64,000 bases of DNA from Frateuria_A yonginensis (GTDB lineage Bacteria; Pseudomonadota; Gammaproteobacteria; Xanthomonadales; Rhodanobacteraceae). Location: the NCBI RefSeq assembly GCF_037137055.1, contig NZ_JBBBNY010000011.1, positions 46,512 through 110,511 of the forward strand. Direction: 5' to 3'. Within the stretch, counting starts at the first letter, position 1, and each line of letters begins with the position of its first letter. Below the pieces are notes generated by a model. The model saw only the letters and a list, made by a program, of their open reading frames with translations, was not told where the DNA came from and searched no databases. Shown here piece after piece: positions 45,417 to 54,840 of the stretch. The translations under genes and the position numbers were made by a program.

Positions 45417-48206
45417 TCACACGCCGATCGCGGCGCGCACCTTGCGTTCCAGCTCGTTGTTGCGGAAGGGCTTCTGCACCACCCGCTCCTCGCCCACGTC
45501 GGCCAGCGCCGATTGGTCGGCATAGCCGGTGACGAACAGGATCGGCAGCTCCGGCCGACGCTGCCGGGCCTGCCGGGCCACCTCCGCGCCGTTCATGCCG
45601 GGCATCGCGAAATCGGCGACCAGCAGGTCCACTTTCGGCAGCCGGTCGAGCAGGTCCAACGCCGCCCCGCCCGAGCCGGCCTCCATCACCTCGAAGCCCA
45701 GCTGGCGCAGGCGCGCGGCGGTGACGTCGCGCACCGCGTTGTCGTCATCGACCAGCAGCGCCAGCCGGCGTTGTGGATAGGGAGACCCGGTCGAACGTGC
45801 GTCCCGCTCCGCCTGGCCCTGCCTGGCGTCCACCCGCGCGCGCGGCAGGTACACGCGTACCGTGGTACCCCGCCCCGGCGCGCTTTCGATGCGCACGCCA
45901 CCGCCGGACTGCTGCACGAAACCCAGCACCTGGGCGAGGCCGAGGCCGGAGCCCTTGCCGACTTCCTTGGTGGTGAAGAACGGCTCGAAGGCCCGCGCAC
46001 GCACGCTCTCCTCCATGCCCAAGCCGGTGTCGATCACCGAGATCACGACGTAGTCTCCGGGCCTCGGCTCGCCCGGCTGCTGCGGCTCCTCGTGCAGGGC
46101 CTGGTTGGCCGTCTCGATGGTCAGGCTGCCGCCGCTGGGCATCGCGTCGCGCGCGTTGATGGCGAGGTTGAGGATCACCAGCTCGATCTGCGTCGGGTCG
46201 ACCAGCGCGCTCCACAGCCCCGGCTGCAGGCGGGTGGCGAGGGCGATCCTGCCGCCCATGGTGCTGCGGAGCAGTTCGCTCATGCCCTCCACCGTCTCGT
46301 TGAGGTCCAGCACCTTCGGTTCCAGCCGCTGGCGGCGCGAGAAGGCCAGCAGCTGCGAGGTGAGCGTGGCGCCGCGTAGCGCTGCCTGGCGGATCAGTTC
46401 CAGCCGGCGGGTCACCTTCGGATCGTCGGTGCCGTGCTCGAGCAGGTCCAGGTTGCCCAGCACGATGGTGAGCAGGTTGTTGAAATCGTGCGCCACGCCC
46501 GATGTCAGCTGGCCGACCGCCTCCAGCCGCTGCATCTGCCGCAGGGTCGCCTCGACCCGTTCGCGACTCTCGATCTGCTGGCGCAACTGGCGGTTGGCCG
46601 CCTCCAGTTCGCCGGCGGCGAGCTTCTGGTCGGTGATGTCGCGGCCCACGGCATAGAACTGGTCGCCCTCGGGCACCGCTGTCCACGCCACCCAGCGCCA
46701 GTTGCCGTCGGCGCGCCGCAGACGCCCCTCGAAGCGCTGCACGCGCGCGCCGTGCCGCATCGCGCCGATGGCCTCCAGCACCACGCGCCGCTCCTCCATG
46801 TGCACCAGCTCGACCAGGAAGCGCCCGTGCAGCGCCTCGGCGTCGTAGCCGAGCAACTGGGTCCAGGCCGGATTGGTCACCTTGAGCCGGCCGTCCAGGG
46901 CGGCGACGGCGAACAGTTCCTGGCTGAGCTCGAAGATCCGTTCGCGCTCGCGACGGCTGCGCTCGATGTCCTGCTGCAAGGCCCGGTTGCGGTATTCGAG
47001 CGCTTCCTGCTGGCGATGCGCCTCGGTGACGTCCTGGCTCACGCCGATCATGCGCGCCGCGCTCCCGTCGTTGCCGCCGATGGTGGTGCCCTGTGCGCGT
47101 ATCCAGCGCACCGCGCCGTCGCGCAGGATGCGGAATTCGAGGTCCACTCCACGCCGTTCCGCGGCGGCCCCGCGTCCCGCCGTTTCGATGCGCGCGCGAT
47201 CCTCCGGATGCATCGCTTCGCACCACGCGCGCCACGGATCGGGGGTCCCCGCGTCCAGTCCGAGCAGGGCATACATTTCGGGCGACCAGGCCAACGCGTC
47301 GGTTGCCAGGTCCCACTCCCACACGCCGATCCCGGCGATCTGCTGCGCCAGCTTCAGCCGCGCCTCGCTGGCGCGCAGCGATTCTTCCGCGAGGTGCCGG
47401 TCGGTGACGTCCACCAGCACGCCGACCGCCCGCACCGCTTGGCCCTGGTCCAGGTGGATCTCCGCGCGCAGCTGCAGACAGCACGCCCGGCCATCACGGC
47501 GGTTGTAGTGGAACTCGGTCTCGATGAAGCGCCCGCCCTGCGCCGCGGCTTGCTGGATCAGGCCGCGCACCCGCGCACGCTCGGCCGGCGGGTAGCCGGC
47601 ACGGATCTCCTCCACAGTGGGCGAGGCATCCTCGGGAAAGCCGAGCAACCGGTTGAGTTCGGGCGAGCCGACCAGGGTGTCGTTGCGCAGGTCCGCCTCC
47701 CACACCGCCATGCGTCCGGCATCGATCGCCAGACGCAGCCGCGCCTCGCTGGCCTGCAGTGCCTCGCGCAGCTGCTGCTCCTCGGTGATGTCGCGCAGCG
47801 TGCCGACGTAACGCACGGCGCGCTCGCACCCGTCCACCGTCGCGAACAGCGCCTCGCCGTGCGCGCGTACCCAGCGCACCTGGCCATCGGGACGAATCAC
47901 GCGGTACTCGTAGGGCTGGCGCTCGCGGATCGCAGGATCGAGCGCGCGCTGCAGCATGGCGTGCGTGCGGGGCCGGTCATCGGGATGTTCCAGCGCCTGG
48001 AGCTGCTCCAGCCGCAACGGTTGGTCGCCCGGCGGCAGGCCGCAGATCTCCCGTGCACGCGGGGAATAGACGACGGTGTCGCGCAGCAGATCCCAGTCCC
48101 AGATACCCAGCCGTGCCGCGCGCGTCGCCAGTTCCAGCCGCGCCTCGCTTCCAAAAGGCAGCACGGCCGCAGCCGACATCGACGGCGGTTCCGGGGGATG
48201 CTCCAT
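45417..48206 (-). CDS. Soluble multi-PAS hybrid histidine kinase
   Basis: 929 aa with no membrane segment. Four PAS/PAC units are visible from the repeated pattern IWDWDL, VWEADL, VWEWDLATD, then FELSQELFAVAALDG, each followed by DITxE-like PAC ends (GTLRDITEEQ, GVLVDVTDRH, GVSQDVTEAH, AVGRDITDQK). Then HisKA with GVAHDFNNLLT, HATPase_c (NARDAMPSGG, GSGLGLAQVLGFVQQSGG) and a C-terminal receiver with Asp in VDLLVADFAMPGMNG and Lys in VVQKPF. Phosphate probably passes to a diffusible partner; none with a DNA-binding domain adjoins. Downstream of a second, similar kinase on the same strand. Confidence 0.92.
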   Translation of the reverse strand: MEHPPEPPSMSAAAVLPFGSEARLELATRAARLGIWDWDLLRDTVVYSPRAREICGLPPGDQPLRLEQLQALEHPDDRPRTHAMLQRALDPAIRERQPYEYRVIRPDGQVRWVRAHGEALFATVDGCERAVRYVGTLRDITEEQQLREALQASEARLRLAIDAGRMAVWEADLRNDTLVGSPELNRLLGFPEDASPTVEEIRAGYPPAERARVRGLIQQAAAQGGRFIETEFHYNRRDGRACCLQLRAEIHLDQGQAVRAVGVLVDVTDRHLAEESLRASEARLKLAQQIAGIGVWEWDLATDALAWSPEMYALLGLDAGTPDPWRAWCEAMHPEDRARIETAGRGAAAERRGVDLEFRILRDGAVRWIRAQGTTIGGNDGSAARMIGVSQDVTEAHRQQEALEYRNRALQQDIERSRRERERIFELSQELFAVAALDGRLKVTNPAWTQLLGYDAEALHGRFLVELVHMEERRVVLEAIGAMRHGARVQRFEGRLRRADGNWRWVAWTAVPEGDQFYAVGRDITDQKLAAGELEAANRQLRQQIESRERVEATLRQMQRLEAVGQLTSGVAHDFNNLLTIVLGNLDLLEHGTDDPKVTRRLELIRQAALRGATLTSQLLAFSRRQRLEPKVLDLNETVEGMSELLRSTMGGRIALATRLQPGLWSALVDPTQIELVILNLAINARDAMPSGGSLTIETANQALHEEPQQPGEPRPGDYVVISVIDTGLGMEESVRARAFEPFFTTKEVGKGSGLGLAQVLGFVQQSGGGVRIESAPGRGTTVRVYLPRARVDARQGQAERDARSTGSPYPQRRLALLVDDDNAVRDVTAARLRQLGFEVMEAGSGGAALDLLDRLPKVDLLVADFAMPGMNGAEVARQARQRRPELPILFVTGYADQSALADVGEERVVQKPFRNNELERKVRAAIGV

Positions 48207-48289
48207 GGCGACCTCTTCTGCCTCGGGCCGGGGTGGACTTTAACGCGGGCGATGTATGGCAAACGCCTATGGTTGCCGCCCGCACGTGG

Positions 48290-50221
48290 CTAACCGGTCT
48301 CATCGACGAGCGATACCTGCGCGGTCGCCTCCTCGATCGCGCGGTGCAACTCGTGCTTGGTGAACGGCTTGCCCAGCCGGACCACGCCGGGCACGGGACC
48401 TTCGGGCAGTTGCGCGTAACCGGATGCGAGCACGATCGGCAGGCCGGGCTTGCGTTCGCGCAGGATGGTCGCCAGCCGCGTGCCGGTCATGCCAGGCATC
48501 GCCTGGTCGGTGATCACCAGCCCGATCTCGCCGTGCCGTTCCAGGCAGGCCAGCGCCTCCTCGCCCGACTTGGCGTCGTGCACCACGTAACCGATGTCCT
48601 CGGCCATCGCCACCGCGCTGGCGAGCACCAGTTCGTCATCGTCCACCACCAGCAGGGTGAGCGGCCGGCTGGCACGCGGTTCGGCCTCGACCTGCGGGGC
48701 CTCCTGCTCCGGCGCCACGCTCGCCGCCGGCGCGACCGGCAGCCAGATCTCCACCGTGGTGCCCTTGCCCACCCGGCTGTGCAGCAGCAGGCGCCCGCCA
48801 GACTGCTCGGCGAGCCCGAAGGCCATCGACAGGCCCAGGCCGGTGCCCTTGCCGACGCCCTTGGTGGTGAAGAACGGCTCGGTGGCCCGCTTGATGGTTT
48901 CCTCGTCCATGCCGTGGCCCTCGTCGGCCACCCACAGGCAGACGTACTCGCCCGGCGTCAGCGAGGTTGGATGATCGGCGGCCACCCGCTCGCCGCGCGC
49001 GCCGATCTCCAGCCGCCCACCGTGCGGCATGGCGTCACGCCCGTTCACCGCCAGATTGAGCAAAGCCAGCTCCAGCTGGTTCGGGTCGATCAGCACGGGC
49101 GGCAGTTCGAGCGGAAAGTTGGTCCCGATCTGGATCTGCGGCCCGAGCGAGCGGCGCAGCAGGTCGGCCATGCCGTGCACCAGCAACGGCACGTTGACCG
49201 GGCGCGGGTGCAGCTCCTGCCGGCGGGCGAAGGCGAGCATGCGCTGGGTGAGCGAGGCGCCACGCTGTGCGCCGGCCACCGCATTGTCGAGCAGCGCCTG
49301 CGGCCGCGGCGCGTCCGGCAGCCATTTGCGCAGCAGCTCCAGGTTGCCCATCACCGCCATCAGCAGGTTGTTGAAGTCGTGCGCGACGCCCCCGGTGAGC
49401 TGGCCGATCGCCTCGGACTTCTGCGACTGGAACAGCGCCTCGCGCGCGAGCGCCAGCTCCTCTTCCGCCCGTTTCCTTTCGGTCACGTCGCGGGTGATCT
49501 TGGCGAACCCGACGACCTTGCCGTCGGCATCCGTCAGCCGGTCGATCACCACGTGGGCCCAGAACAGCGAGCCATCCTTGCGCTTGCGCCAGCCCTCCCC
49601 CTCGTATACGCCCTGCTTGAGTGCGATCTCGAGGTTGCGTGCCGGCCGGCCCATGCTGGCATCCTCGTCCGCATAGAAGTGGCCGAAGTGCTTGCCGAGC
49701 ACCTCGTCCTCCCGGTACCCCTTGATGCGCTCGGCGCCGGCGTTCCAGCTGGCCACGTGGCCCTCCGGGTCGAGCAGGTAGATGGCGTAGTCGCGCACGC
49801 CCTGCACGAGCAGGCGGAACTGCTGTTCGTCGCTGCCGAGCGTGTCATCGGCCTGACGGGGAAGCTCGCGGACGATGTACGCATAGCCGGTCAAGGCGCC
49901 CGCTTCGTCACGCATCGCTTCCATGATCGCCCGGGTCCACACCCGCCGGTCGTGCTTGGCCAGACGCCAACCCGTCTTTTCGGTGCGCCCCTCCCTGGCC
50001 GCATCCTTCAAGACCCGCGCAGGCAACCCGGCGGCATGGCTCTCGGGCGTGAACAGCATCCCGACGGGCTGGCCGATGGCCTCGCTCGCGGTATAGCCGA
50101 AGATGCGCTCGGCTCCGTGGTTCCAGCTGGCGATCCGGCCATCCGGATCGAGAAACACCATGGCCAGCGCTCCCAGCGCCTGGACCATCCGGCCGAGGGT
50201 GCTTTCCCCGTCAATCGCCAT
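48290..50221 (-). CDS. PAS hybrid histidine kinase (paralogue of the adjacent one)
   Basis: 643 aa, soluble. Two PAS domains (MVFLDPDGRIASWNHGAERI; IYLLDPEGHVASWNAGAERI), PAC end FAKITRDVTERKRAEEE, HisKA GVAHDFNNLLMAVMGN, HATPase_c (NGRDAMPHGG, GTGLGLSMAFGLAEQSGG) and receiver with Asp in LVITDQAMPGMTG and Lys in RLGKPF. The GAERI...GYREDEVLGKHF PAS type is often linked with light, oxygen or redox sensing, but no cofactor residues can be assigned here. The 83-bp gap to the next kinase suggests co-transcription. Confidence 0.92.
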   Translation of the reverse strand: MAIDGESTLGRMVQALGALAMVFLDPDGRIASWNHGAERIFGYTASEAIGQPVGMLFTPESHAAGLPARVLKDAAREGRTEKTGWRLAKHDRRVWTRAIMEAMRDEAGALTGYAYIVRELPRQADDTLGSDEQQFRLLVQGVRDYAIYLLDPEGHVASWNAGAERIKGYREDEVLGKHFGHFYADEDASMGRPARNLEIALKQGVYEGEGWRKRKDGSLFWAHVVIDRLTDADGKVVGFAKITRDVTERKRAEEELALAREALFQSQKSEAIGQLTGGVAHDFNNLLMAVMGNLELLRKWLPDAPRPQALLDNAVAGAQRGASLTQRMLAFARRQELHPRPVNVPLLVHGMADLLRRSLGPQIQIGTNFPLELPPVLIDPNQLELALLNLAVNGRDAMPHGGRLEIGARGERVAADHPTSLTPGEYVCLWVADEGHGMDEETIKRATEPFFTTKGVGKGTGLGLSMAFGLAEQSGGRLLLHSRVGKGTTVEIWLPVAPAASVAPEQEAPQVEAEPRASRPLTLLVVDDDELVLASAVAMAEDIGYVVHDAKSGEEALACLERHGEIGLVITDQAMPGMTGTRLATILRERKPGLPIVLASGYAQLPEGPVPGVVRLGKPFTKHELHRAIEEATAQVSLVDETG

Positions 50222-50307
50222 GTCTACCTCTTCAGAAACTGGCCGGCCCTCATGCGGCGGGCGAACATTGCATTATCCAGCCTGGCTCCATGTGCGCCGT
50301 GAAAGAA

Positions 50308-50916
50308 TCAAACCGCAGCCTGCGCGCGCTCCAGTGCCGCCACGTGGCGTTCCAGCCGCGGCCCCAGGTAGCAATGCGAGCCGCAAGGGAGGAGGCCGGC
50401 CTGCGCGAACTGGCGAAGATACCAAGCGGGCGGGCGCGAGTAGAACCCCTCGCGGTCACCGACGACATCGTCGCGGCTGGTGAACACCTCGAGGAACGCC
50501 ACGCCCTCGAGCATCTCGCCGATGCCGGCCAGGCCGGCGCGGATCTCCGCCGGCGCGAGGTAGTGCAGTACGTCGGTGCACACGATCAGATCGAAGCGGC
50601 AGTCGAAACGCAACTGCTCGAGTTGCCCGAAGCGGGCCAGACCGATGTTGCGGCTGCGCCCGTAGCGCGACACCACGTAGGGGCTGGCATCCAGTCCGCG
50701 GTAGTCCACCCCGGGCCGCAACGCACGCAGCGGCGCCCGCCACGGCGCCTCGCCGCAACCCACGTCGAGCACGTTGCGCAGCGGCCGCCCCAGGTAGTAC
50801 TCCGCCAGTGCCGCCGCCAGCGTCACCTTGCGCTTCAGTTCCGCCGACGAGGCCACGGCATGGCGCGGGTCGCGGTACCACTTGTCGAAGTAGGCTCGGT
50901 CGTAGGTCTTGGGCAT
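50308..50916 (-). CDS. Class I SAM-dependent methyltransferase
   Basis: 202 aa. SAM-binding motif I VLDVGCGEAPWRAPL, motif II-like YRGLDASPYVV, and FDLIVCTDVLHYLAPAEI. N-terminal YDRAYFDKWYRDPRHAV is shared by a group of small uncharacterised methyltransferases. The start at MPKTYDRAYF was chosen; 18 extra upstream codons are weak. Substrate unknown. Confidence 0.85.
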   Translation of the reverse strand: MPKTYDRAYFDKWYRDPRHAVASSAELKRKVTLAAALAEYYLGRPLRNVLDVGCGEAPWRAPLRALRPGVDYRGLDASPYVVSRYGRSRNIGLARFGQLEQLRFDCRFDLIVCTDVLHYLAPAEIRAGLAGIGEMLEGVAFLEVFTSRDDVVGDREGFYSRPPAWYLRQFAQAGLLPCGSHCYLGPRLERHVAALERAQAAV

Positions 50917-51017
50917 GACAGGCGTCCGGAAAAGAGCCGATGGTACGGCCTGGACAATCACCCGGCGCACACGCCGCCCGCCCCAGCATTTTTGCCAACC
51001 GCCCGCTGGAGCCTGCC

Positions 51018-51311
51018 ATGCCCATGATCCGCCTGCGCCTGATCGGCAATCGTGACGCCGCCGACACGATCATTTCCGTCCTGCACGGCATCGACGGCAT
51101 CGAGCACGTCGAGGAAATCGAGGACTTCATGCTCGGCATGCGCGACGACTCCAGCTCCGCCCAACTGGTGGACGACAGCGAAGGCAAGGTGTTCATGGTC
51201 GAGGTAGAGGCCCCCGACGACATGCGCGCCGAGGCCGTGCGGGCGGTCGCCGAGACCGAGGCCCGCCGCCTCGACGCGGGCCTGGAGATCGTCGACGGCG
51301 AGGACTTCTGA
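51018..51311 (+). CDS. Small conserved-looking hypothetical protein
   Basis: 97 aa, not recognised. Reads MPMIRLRLIGNRDAADTIIS at the start, a beta-alpha pattern that could be a ferredoxin/ACT-like fold, with a strongly acidic middle (HVEEIEDFMLGMRDDSSSAQ) and acidic C-terminus. RBS GGAG lies 6 bases upstream of the ATG; codon use is normal. Divergent from the methyltransferase gene (101-bp gap) and convergent with the HAAS-domain gene 14 bp away. Confidence 0.7.
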   Translation: MPMIRLRLIGNRDAADTIISVLHGIDGIEHVEEIEDFMLGMRDDSSSAQLVDDSEGKVFMVEVEAPDDMRAEAVRAVAETEARRLDAGLEIVDGEDF

Positions 51312-51324
51312 GCCGAAGCGCCGA

Positions 51325-52242
51325 TCAGCCGCCGCGCACCAGCAGGTGGCGCGCGACCTGGCCGTGCATGCGGCCCAGTCCGCGCGCCAGGTGCAGCGTC
51401 GCGAACAGCAGCAGCACGCCCAGGGCGCACAGGACGATCGCGTCGCCCCAGCCGGGCACGTGCCCGCCGAAGCCCCAATCGACGATCACGCGATGGCCGT
51501 CGAACAGGCGCGCCAGGTCGCCCTCGTTCAACGCCCACGCGACCGGCGCGCCGATGAAGCCCACCGACACGCTCACCAGCACCACCGCGAGGGTGAAGTA
51601 GACGATGCCCAGCGGCAGCATCAGCAGCATGTAGAGCAGCGTGGTCCAGGTACGCGGGTCGGTGAACATGCCGCCGATGCGCTTGAGCAGCGTGGCGTCC
51701 TGCGCCGGATACGGCGGACGGCGGGGCATGCGCGCACCGAGCATCGCCTCGACGATGCGCCCTTCGACCAGCGACAGCACCCGCACCGACCCGAAGAACA
51801 GCACGATGAACGGAAGCCCGACGATCAGCACCGACAGGCCCGCCGAGAGCGACACGCCGGCCACCGCCCAGGTGAAGTAGAAGATGCCGGTGGCGAGCGC
51901 AAGGACCATGTAGAACAGCGCGCCGTAGGTGCGCGGGTCGGCCGCCACGCCGAAGAACCGCCCCGCCAGCGAGCGGCGCTTCGGCGGCGGCGGCGGGCGC
52001 AGCGCACGCTGGATGCGGATCTCCTGGTCGCGGTACAGCTCCGCGACCTCCTCCGGCGCACCGTAGCTGCCCACCACCTTGGCCAGCATCTCCGCCTCGC
52101 TGCGGCCGGGCTGTTCGGCGAGCTCCGCGCGCAGGTGCTCTTCGGCGTCGTAGAGCGCATCCTGTACCAGGGCCGGGTCGGCCCCGCGCAGCGCGGCCCG
52201 CAGCTGGGCCAGGTATTCGTTGATCGTGCGTGGTGCGTTCAT
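51325..52242 (-). CDS. HAAS/sensor-domain membrane protein controlled by PadR
   Basis: 305 aa. An N-terminal helical HAAS-type segment (INEYLAQLRAALRGADPALV, about 1-75) precedes two copies of a membrane sensor unit: DPRTYGALFYMVLALATGIF and, about 95 residues later, DPRTWTTLLYMLLMLPLGIV, each followed by a second hydrophobic helix, then a final TM helix. Such proteins pair with PadR regulators. The ATG overlaps the padR-type stop by one base (TGATG); a GTG one codon earlier is possible. Likely envelope-related role, unknown in detail. Confidence 0.8.
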   Translation of the reverse strand: MNAPRTINEYLAQLRAALRGADPALVQDALYDAEEHLRAELAEQPGRSEAEMLAKVVGSYGAPEEVAELYRDQEIRIQRALRPPPPPKRRSLAGRFFGVAADPRTYGALFYMVLALATGIFYFTWAVAGVSLSAGLSVLIVGLPFIVLFFGSVRVLSLVEGRIVEAMLGARMPRRPPYPAQDATLLKRIGGMFTDPRTWTTLLYMLLMLPLGIVYFTLAVVLVSVSVGFIGAPVAWALNEGDLARLFDGHRVIVDWGFGGHVPGWGDAIVLCALGVLLLFATLHLARGLGRMHGQVARHLLVRGG

Positions 52243-52604
52243 CACACCTCTCCTTGAAGGACCTTGTCGACGGAATCGCGCGTGGCGTTCCAGGCCGCGA
52301 CCCAGTCGCGCAACACGTCGCGGCCGGGGCGGGTGATGCGGTAGTAGCGGCGCGGCGGGCCGCTCACCGAGGGCTCCACCTCGCTGGCCAGCAGGCCGGC
52401 GGCTTCCAGGTTGCGCAGCACCGGGTAGAGCGCGCTCTGCTTGCCGGCGAGCACGCCCTCGCCCAGCTCCTCCAAGCGCTTGGCGATCTGGTAGCCGTAC
52501 AGCGGCTGGCGCGACTGGCCGAGCACGGCCAGCAGCACCAGCGACACGGTGCCGGCGGAAAGCTCCTTCTGGAACTTCTTCAGATGGCCGACGCGCTCGT
52601 CCAC
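52242..52604 (-). CDS. PadR family transcriptional regulator
   Basis: 120 aa winged-helix protein: QPLYGYQIAKRLEELGEG, KQSALYPVLRNLEAAGLLAS and GPPRRYYRITRPGRDVLRDW are the usual PadR motifs, followed by a short dimerisation helix. First gene of a two-gene operon with the membrane protein at 51325, which it probably represses together with itself. Confidence 0.92.
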   Translation of the reverse strand: MDERVGHLKKFQKELSAGTVSLVLLAVLGQSRQPLYGYQIAKRLEELGEGVLAGKQSALYPVLRNLEAAGLLASEVEPSVSGPPRRYYRITRPGRDVLRDWVAAWNATRDSVDKVLQGEV

Positions 52605-52698
52605 ACCCTTGCCTGCACTGCTGCTTGAGTCGAGGTGGAGCTTATTGCGAAGTTCGCACTAGTACATGGGCCTGAAGTCATGTGGCCTGCGCCGCCGG

Positions 52699-54840
52699 TC
52701 AGCGCGCCGCTTGCCGGGGGCTGCCCAGCAGCGCCGCGATCCGCTCGGGGGCCATCGGACGGCCGTAGAACCAGCCCTGTGCGAAGTCGCACCCGGCACG
52801 GGCGAGGAAATCGGCCTGGGCCTCGTGCTCCACGCCTTCGGCCACCACGCCCAGGTGCAGCGCGTGCGCCATCGCGACGATCGCCGCCACCACTTCGCGC
52901 GCGCTTTTCTCGTCGGGGACGCCGGCCAGGAAGCTCTTGTCGATCTTGATCAGCCCGGCCGGCAGATGACGCAGGTAGGCCAGCGAGGAGTAGCCGGTGC
53001 CGAAGTCGTCGATGGCGATGCCAACCCCGCTCGCACGCAGGGCCTCCAGCGCAATGGCGATCTCCGGTTCGCTACTGACCAGGGCGCCTTCGGTGATCTC
53101 CAGTTCGAGCAGGTCCGGCGCAACGTCCACCTCGGCCAGCACCTGCCGCACCATCGCGACCAGCCCGGGACTGCCCAGCTGGCGCGGCGACAGGTTGACG
53201 GCCATGCGCAACGGCGGCACGCCTTCGGCCATCCAGCGGGACAGCTGGCGGCACGCGCCGCGCAGCACCCACTCGCCGAGCGCGTCGATCAGGCCCAGCT
53301 CCTCGGCGTAACCGATGAATTCCGAGGGCGGCACCAGCCGGCCGCCCTGGCGCCAGCGCACCAGCGCCTCGACGCCGGCCACGCGGCGGGTCCTGAGGCA
53401 ATACTGCGGCTGGTACACGAGCTCGAATTCGTCGGCCTGCAGCGCCCTGCGGATGGCCGCGCCGATCGTCACGAAGCGGCTCGCCTGCGCACTCAAACTC
53501 GCGCGGTAGAAGCTGATGCCGTTGCGGCCGTTCTGCTTGGCGCGGGCCATGGCGGCATCCGCGTTCTTCAGCAGGGCCACGCCGTTGGTACCGTCATGCG
53601 GGTACAGGCTGATCCCGACACTGGCGCTGACGAACACTTCCTGGCCGGCCAGCGCGTGGCTGCGGGCGATCTCGTGGCGGGCCTGCTCGGCGACCGCGGT
53701 GACCTGGCCCAGCTCGGCCGAGCGCAGGATCAGCACGAAATCATCGCCGCTCAGCCTGGCGACCGTGTCGACCGGGCGTGGCAGCGCCCGCAGCCGTTCG
53801 GCGATCTCCTGCAGCAGCTTGTCGCCCACCGGATGGCCGAAGCTGTCGTTGATGCGCTTGAAGTTGTCCACGTCGACCAGCAGCAGGGCCAGCGCCGCCT
53901 CGCCCTGCGCGATGGCGTGATCGACACGATCCAGCAGCAGCTGCCGGTTCGGCAGGCGGGTCAGCGGGTCGTACCGGGCGAGGAACTCGAGATCGCGCGT
54001 GCGCCGCTTGACCGCGCGCCGCAGCGAATAGACCCAGGCCAGCAACGCGATGCCCACCACCGCCAGCACCGACGCCACCGCCTTGAACACGCCCGTGTAC
54101 CCGGCCAGGTCGACGCCCTGCCCCATCCACCTGTCGCGCAGCCGGGCCCGTTCCTCGGCGGTGATCCGCGCCATGCCCCTTTCCACCAGCGCGAGCGTCT
54201 GGCGGTCGCCCCTGCGCACACCCCGGTGGAAGCTGTCGGTGTAGAAGTCGAAGGCCTTCACGAACGCATCGTGGGCGTGCATGCGATAGAGGTAGTACTC
54301 CGCGGGGTACTCGTCCATGCAGAAGATGCGGATCTCGCCGGCGAGCGCCGCCGCGATGAGGTCGTGGTACCCGGTGTACAACCGCTGCGTATCGATGCCG
54401 GCGCGGTGGAGCCGCTCGACGCAGGCGTCGCCCCGCTGCACGCCCACCACGAAGCCCTTCAGTCCCGACGGATCGGCGATGCCGGTGAGGTCGCGGTCGG
54501 CGTAGATGCCCACGCGCACCTTCGCGAAGGCGGGCGTGAAGTCGTACTGCGCCTCCCGCCCGGGCGTGCGGAAGATCATCTCGATGACGTCCGCCTGCCC
54601 TTGTTGCAGGCGCCGTTGCGCGTCAGCCCAGTTGGTCGCGCTCAACTCGACCGGGATGCCGGTCTTTCGTTCCCACAGTTTCCACTCGTCGACCACGTAG
54701 CCTTGCGGCTTGCCGTCGGGCCCGATGAACAGATAGGGCGGGTAGTTGTTGTCGCCCACGACCCGCAACGGCCGCGCCTGGCCCGCCCAGGGCAGCACCA
54801 GGGCAAGCGCGCACAGCACATGCACGAGCGTCTTGGCCAA
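52699..54840 (-). CDS. Periplasmic-sensor GGDEF-EAL protein (c-di-GMP phosphodiesterase)
   Basis: 713 aa from a TTG start preceded by GGGGAGGAGAG; ATG 54903 would give 734 aa but pushes the signal sequence 21 residues inward. Order: signal peptide, periplasmic substrate-binding-protein domain (RVVGDNNYPPYLFIGPDGKP, about residues 25-250), one TM helix (VASVLAVVGIALLAWVYSLR), a degenerate GGDEF with SGDDF at the active site, and an EAL domain with all key residues visible (GVEALVRW, NLSPRQL, ITEGAL, IDDFGTGYSSL, KIDKSF, EGVEHEAQ). Likely breaks down c-di-GMP in response to a small ligand such as an amino acid. Confidence 0.88.
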   Translation of the reverse strand: MAKTLVHVLCALALVLPWAGQARPLRVVGDNNYPPYLFIGPDGKPQGYVVDEWKLWERKTGIPVELSATNWADAQRRLQQGQADVIEMIFRTPGREAQYDFTPAFAKVRVGIYADRDLTGIADPSGLKGFVVGVQRGDACVERLHRAGIDTQRLYTGYHDLIAAALAGEIRIFCMDEYPAEYYLYRMHAHDAFVKAFDFYTDSFHRGVRRGDRQTLALVERGMARITAEERARLRDRWMGQGVDLAGYTGVFKAVASVLAVVGIALLAWVYSLRRAVKRRTRDLEFLARYDPLTRLPNRQLLLDRVDHAIAQGEAALALLLVDVDNFKRINDSFGHPVGDKLLQEIAERLRALPRPVDTVARLSGDDFVLILRSAELGQVTAVAEQARHEIARSHALAGQEVFVSASVGISLYPHDGTNGVALLKNADAAMARAKQNGRNGISFYRASLSAQASRFVTIGAAIRRALQADEFELVYQPQYCLRTRRVAGVEALVRWRQGGRLVPPSEFIGYAEELGLIDALGEWVLRGACRQLSRWMAEGVPPLRMAVNLSPRQLGSPGLVAMVRQVLAEVDVAPDLLELEITEGALVSSEPEIAIALEALRASGVGIAIDDFGTGYSSLAYLRHLPAGLIKIDKSFLAGVPDEKSAREVVAAIVAMAHALHLGVVAEGVEHEAQADFLARAGCDFAQGWFYGRPMAPERIAALLGSPRQAAR

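Noticed and set aside
46434..50302. Two long plus-strand frames opposite the PAS kinases
   Set aside because: Both are mirror readings of PAS/HK coding sequence; no recognisable domain.
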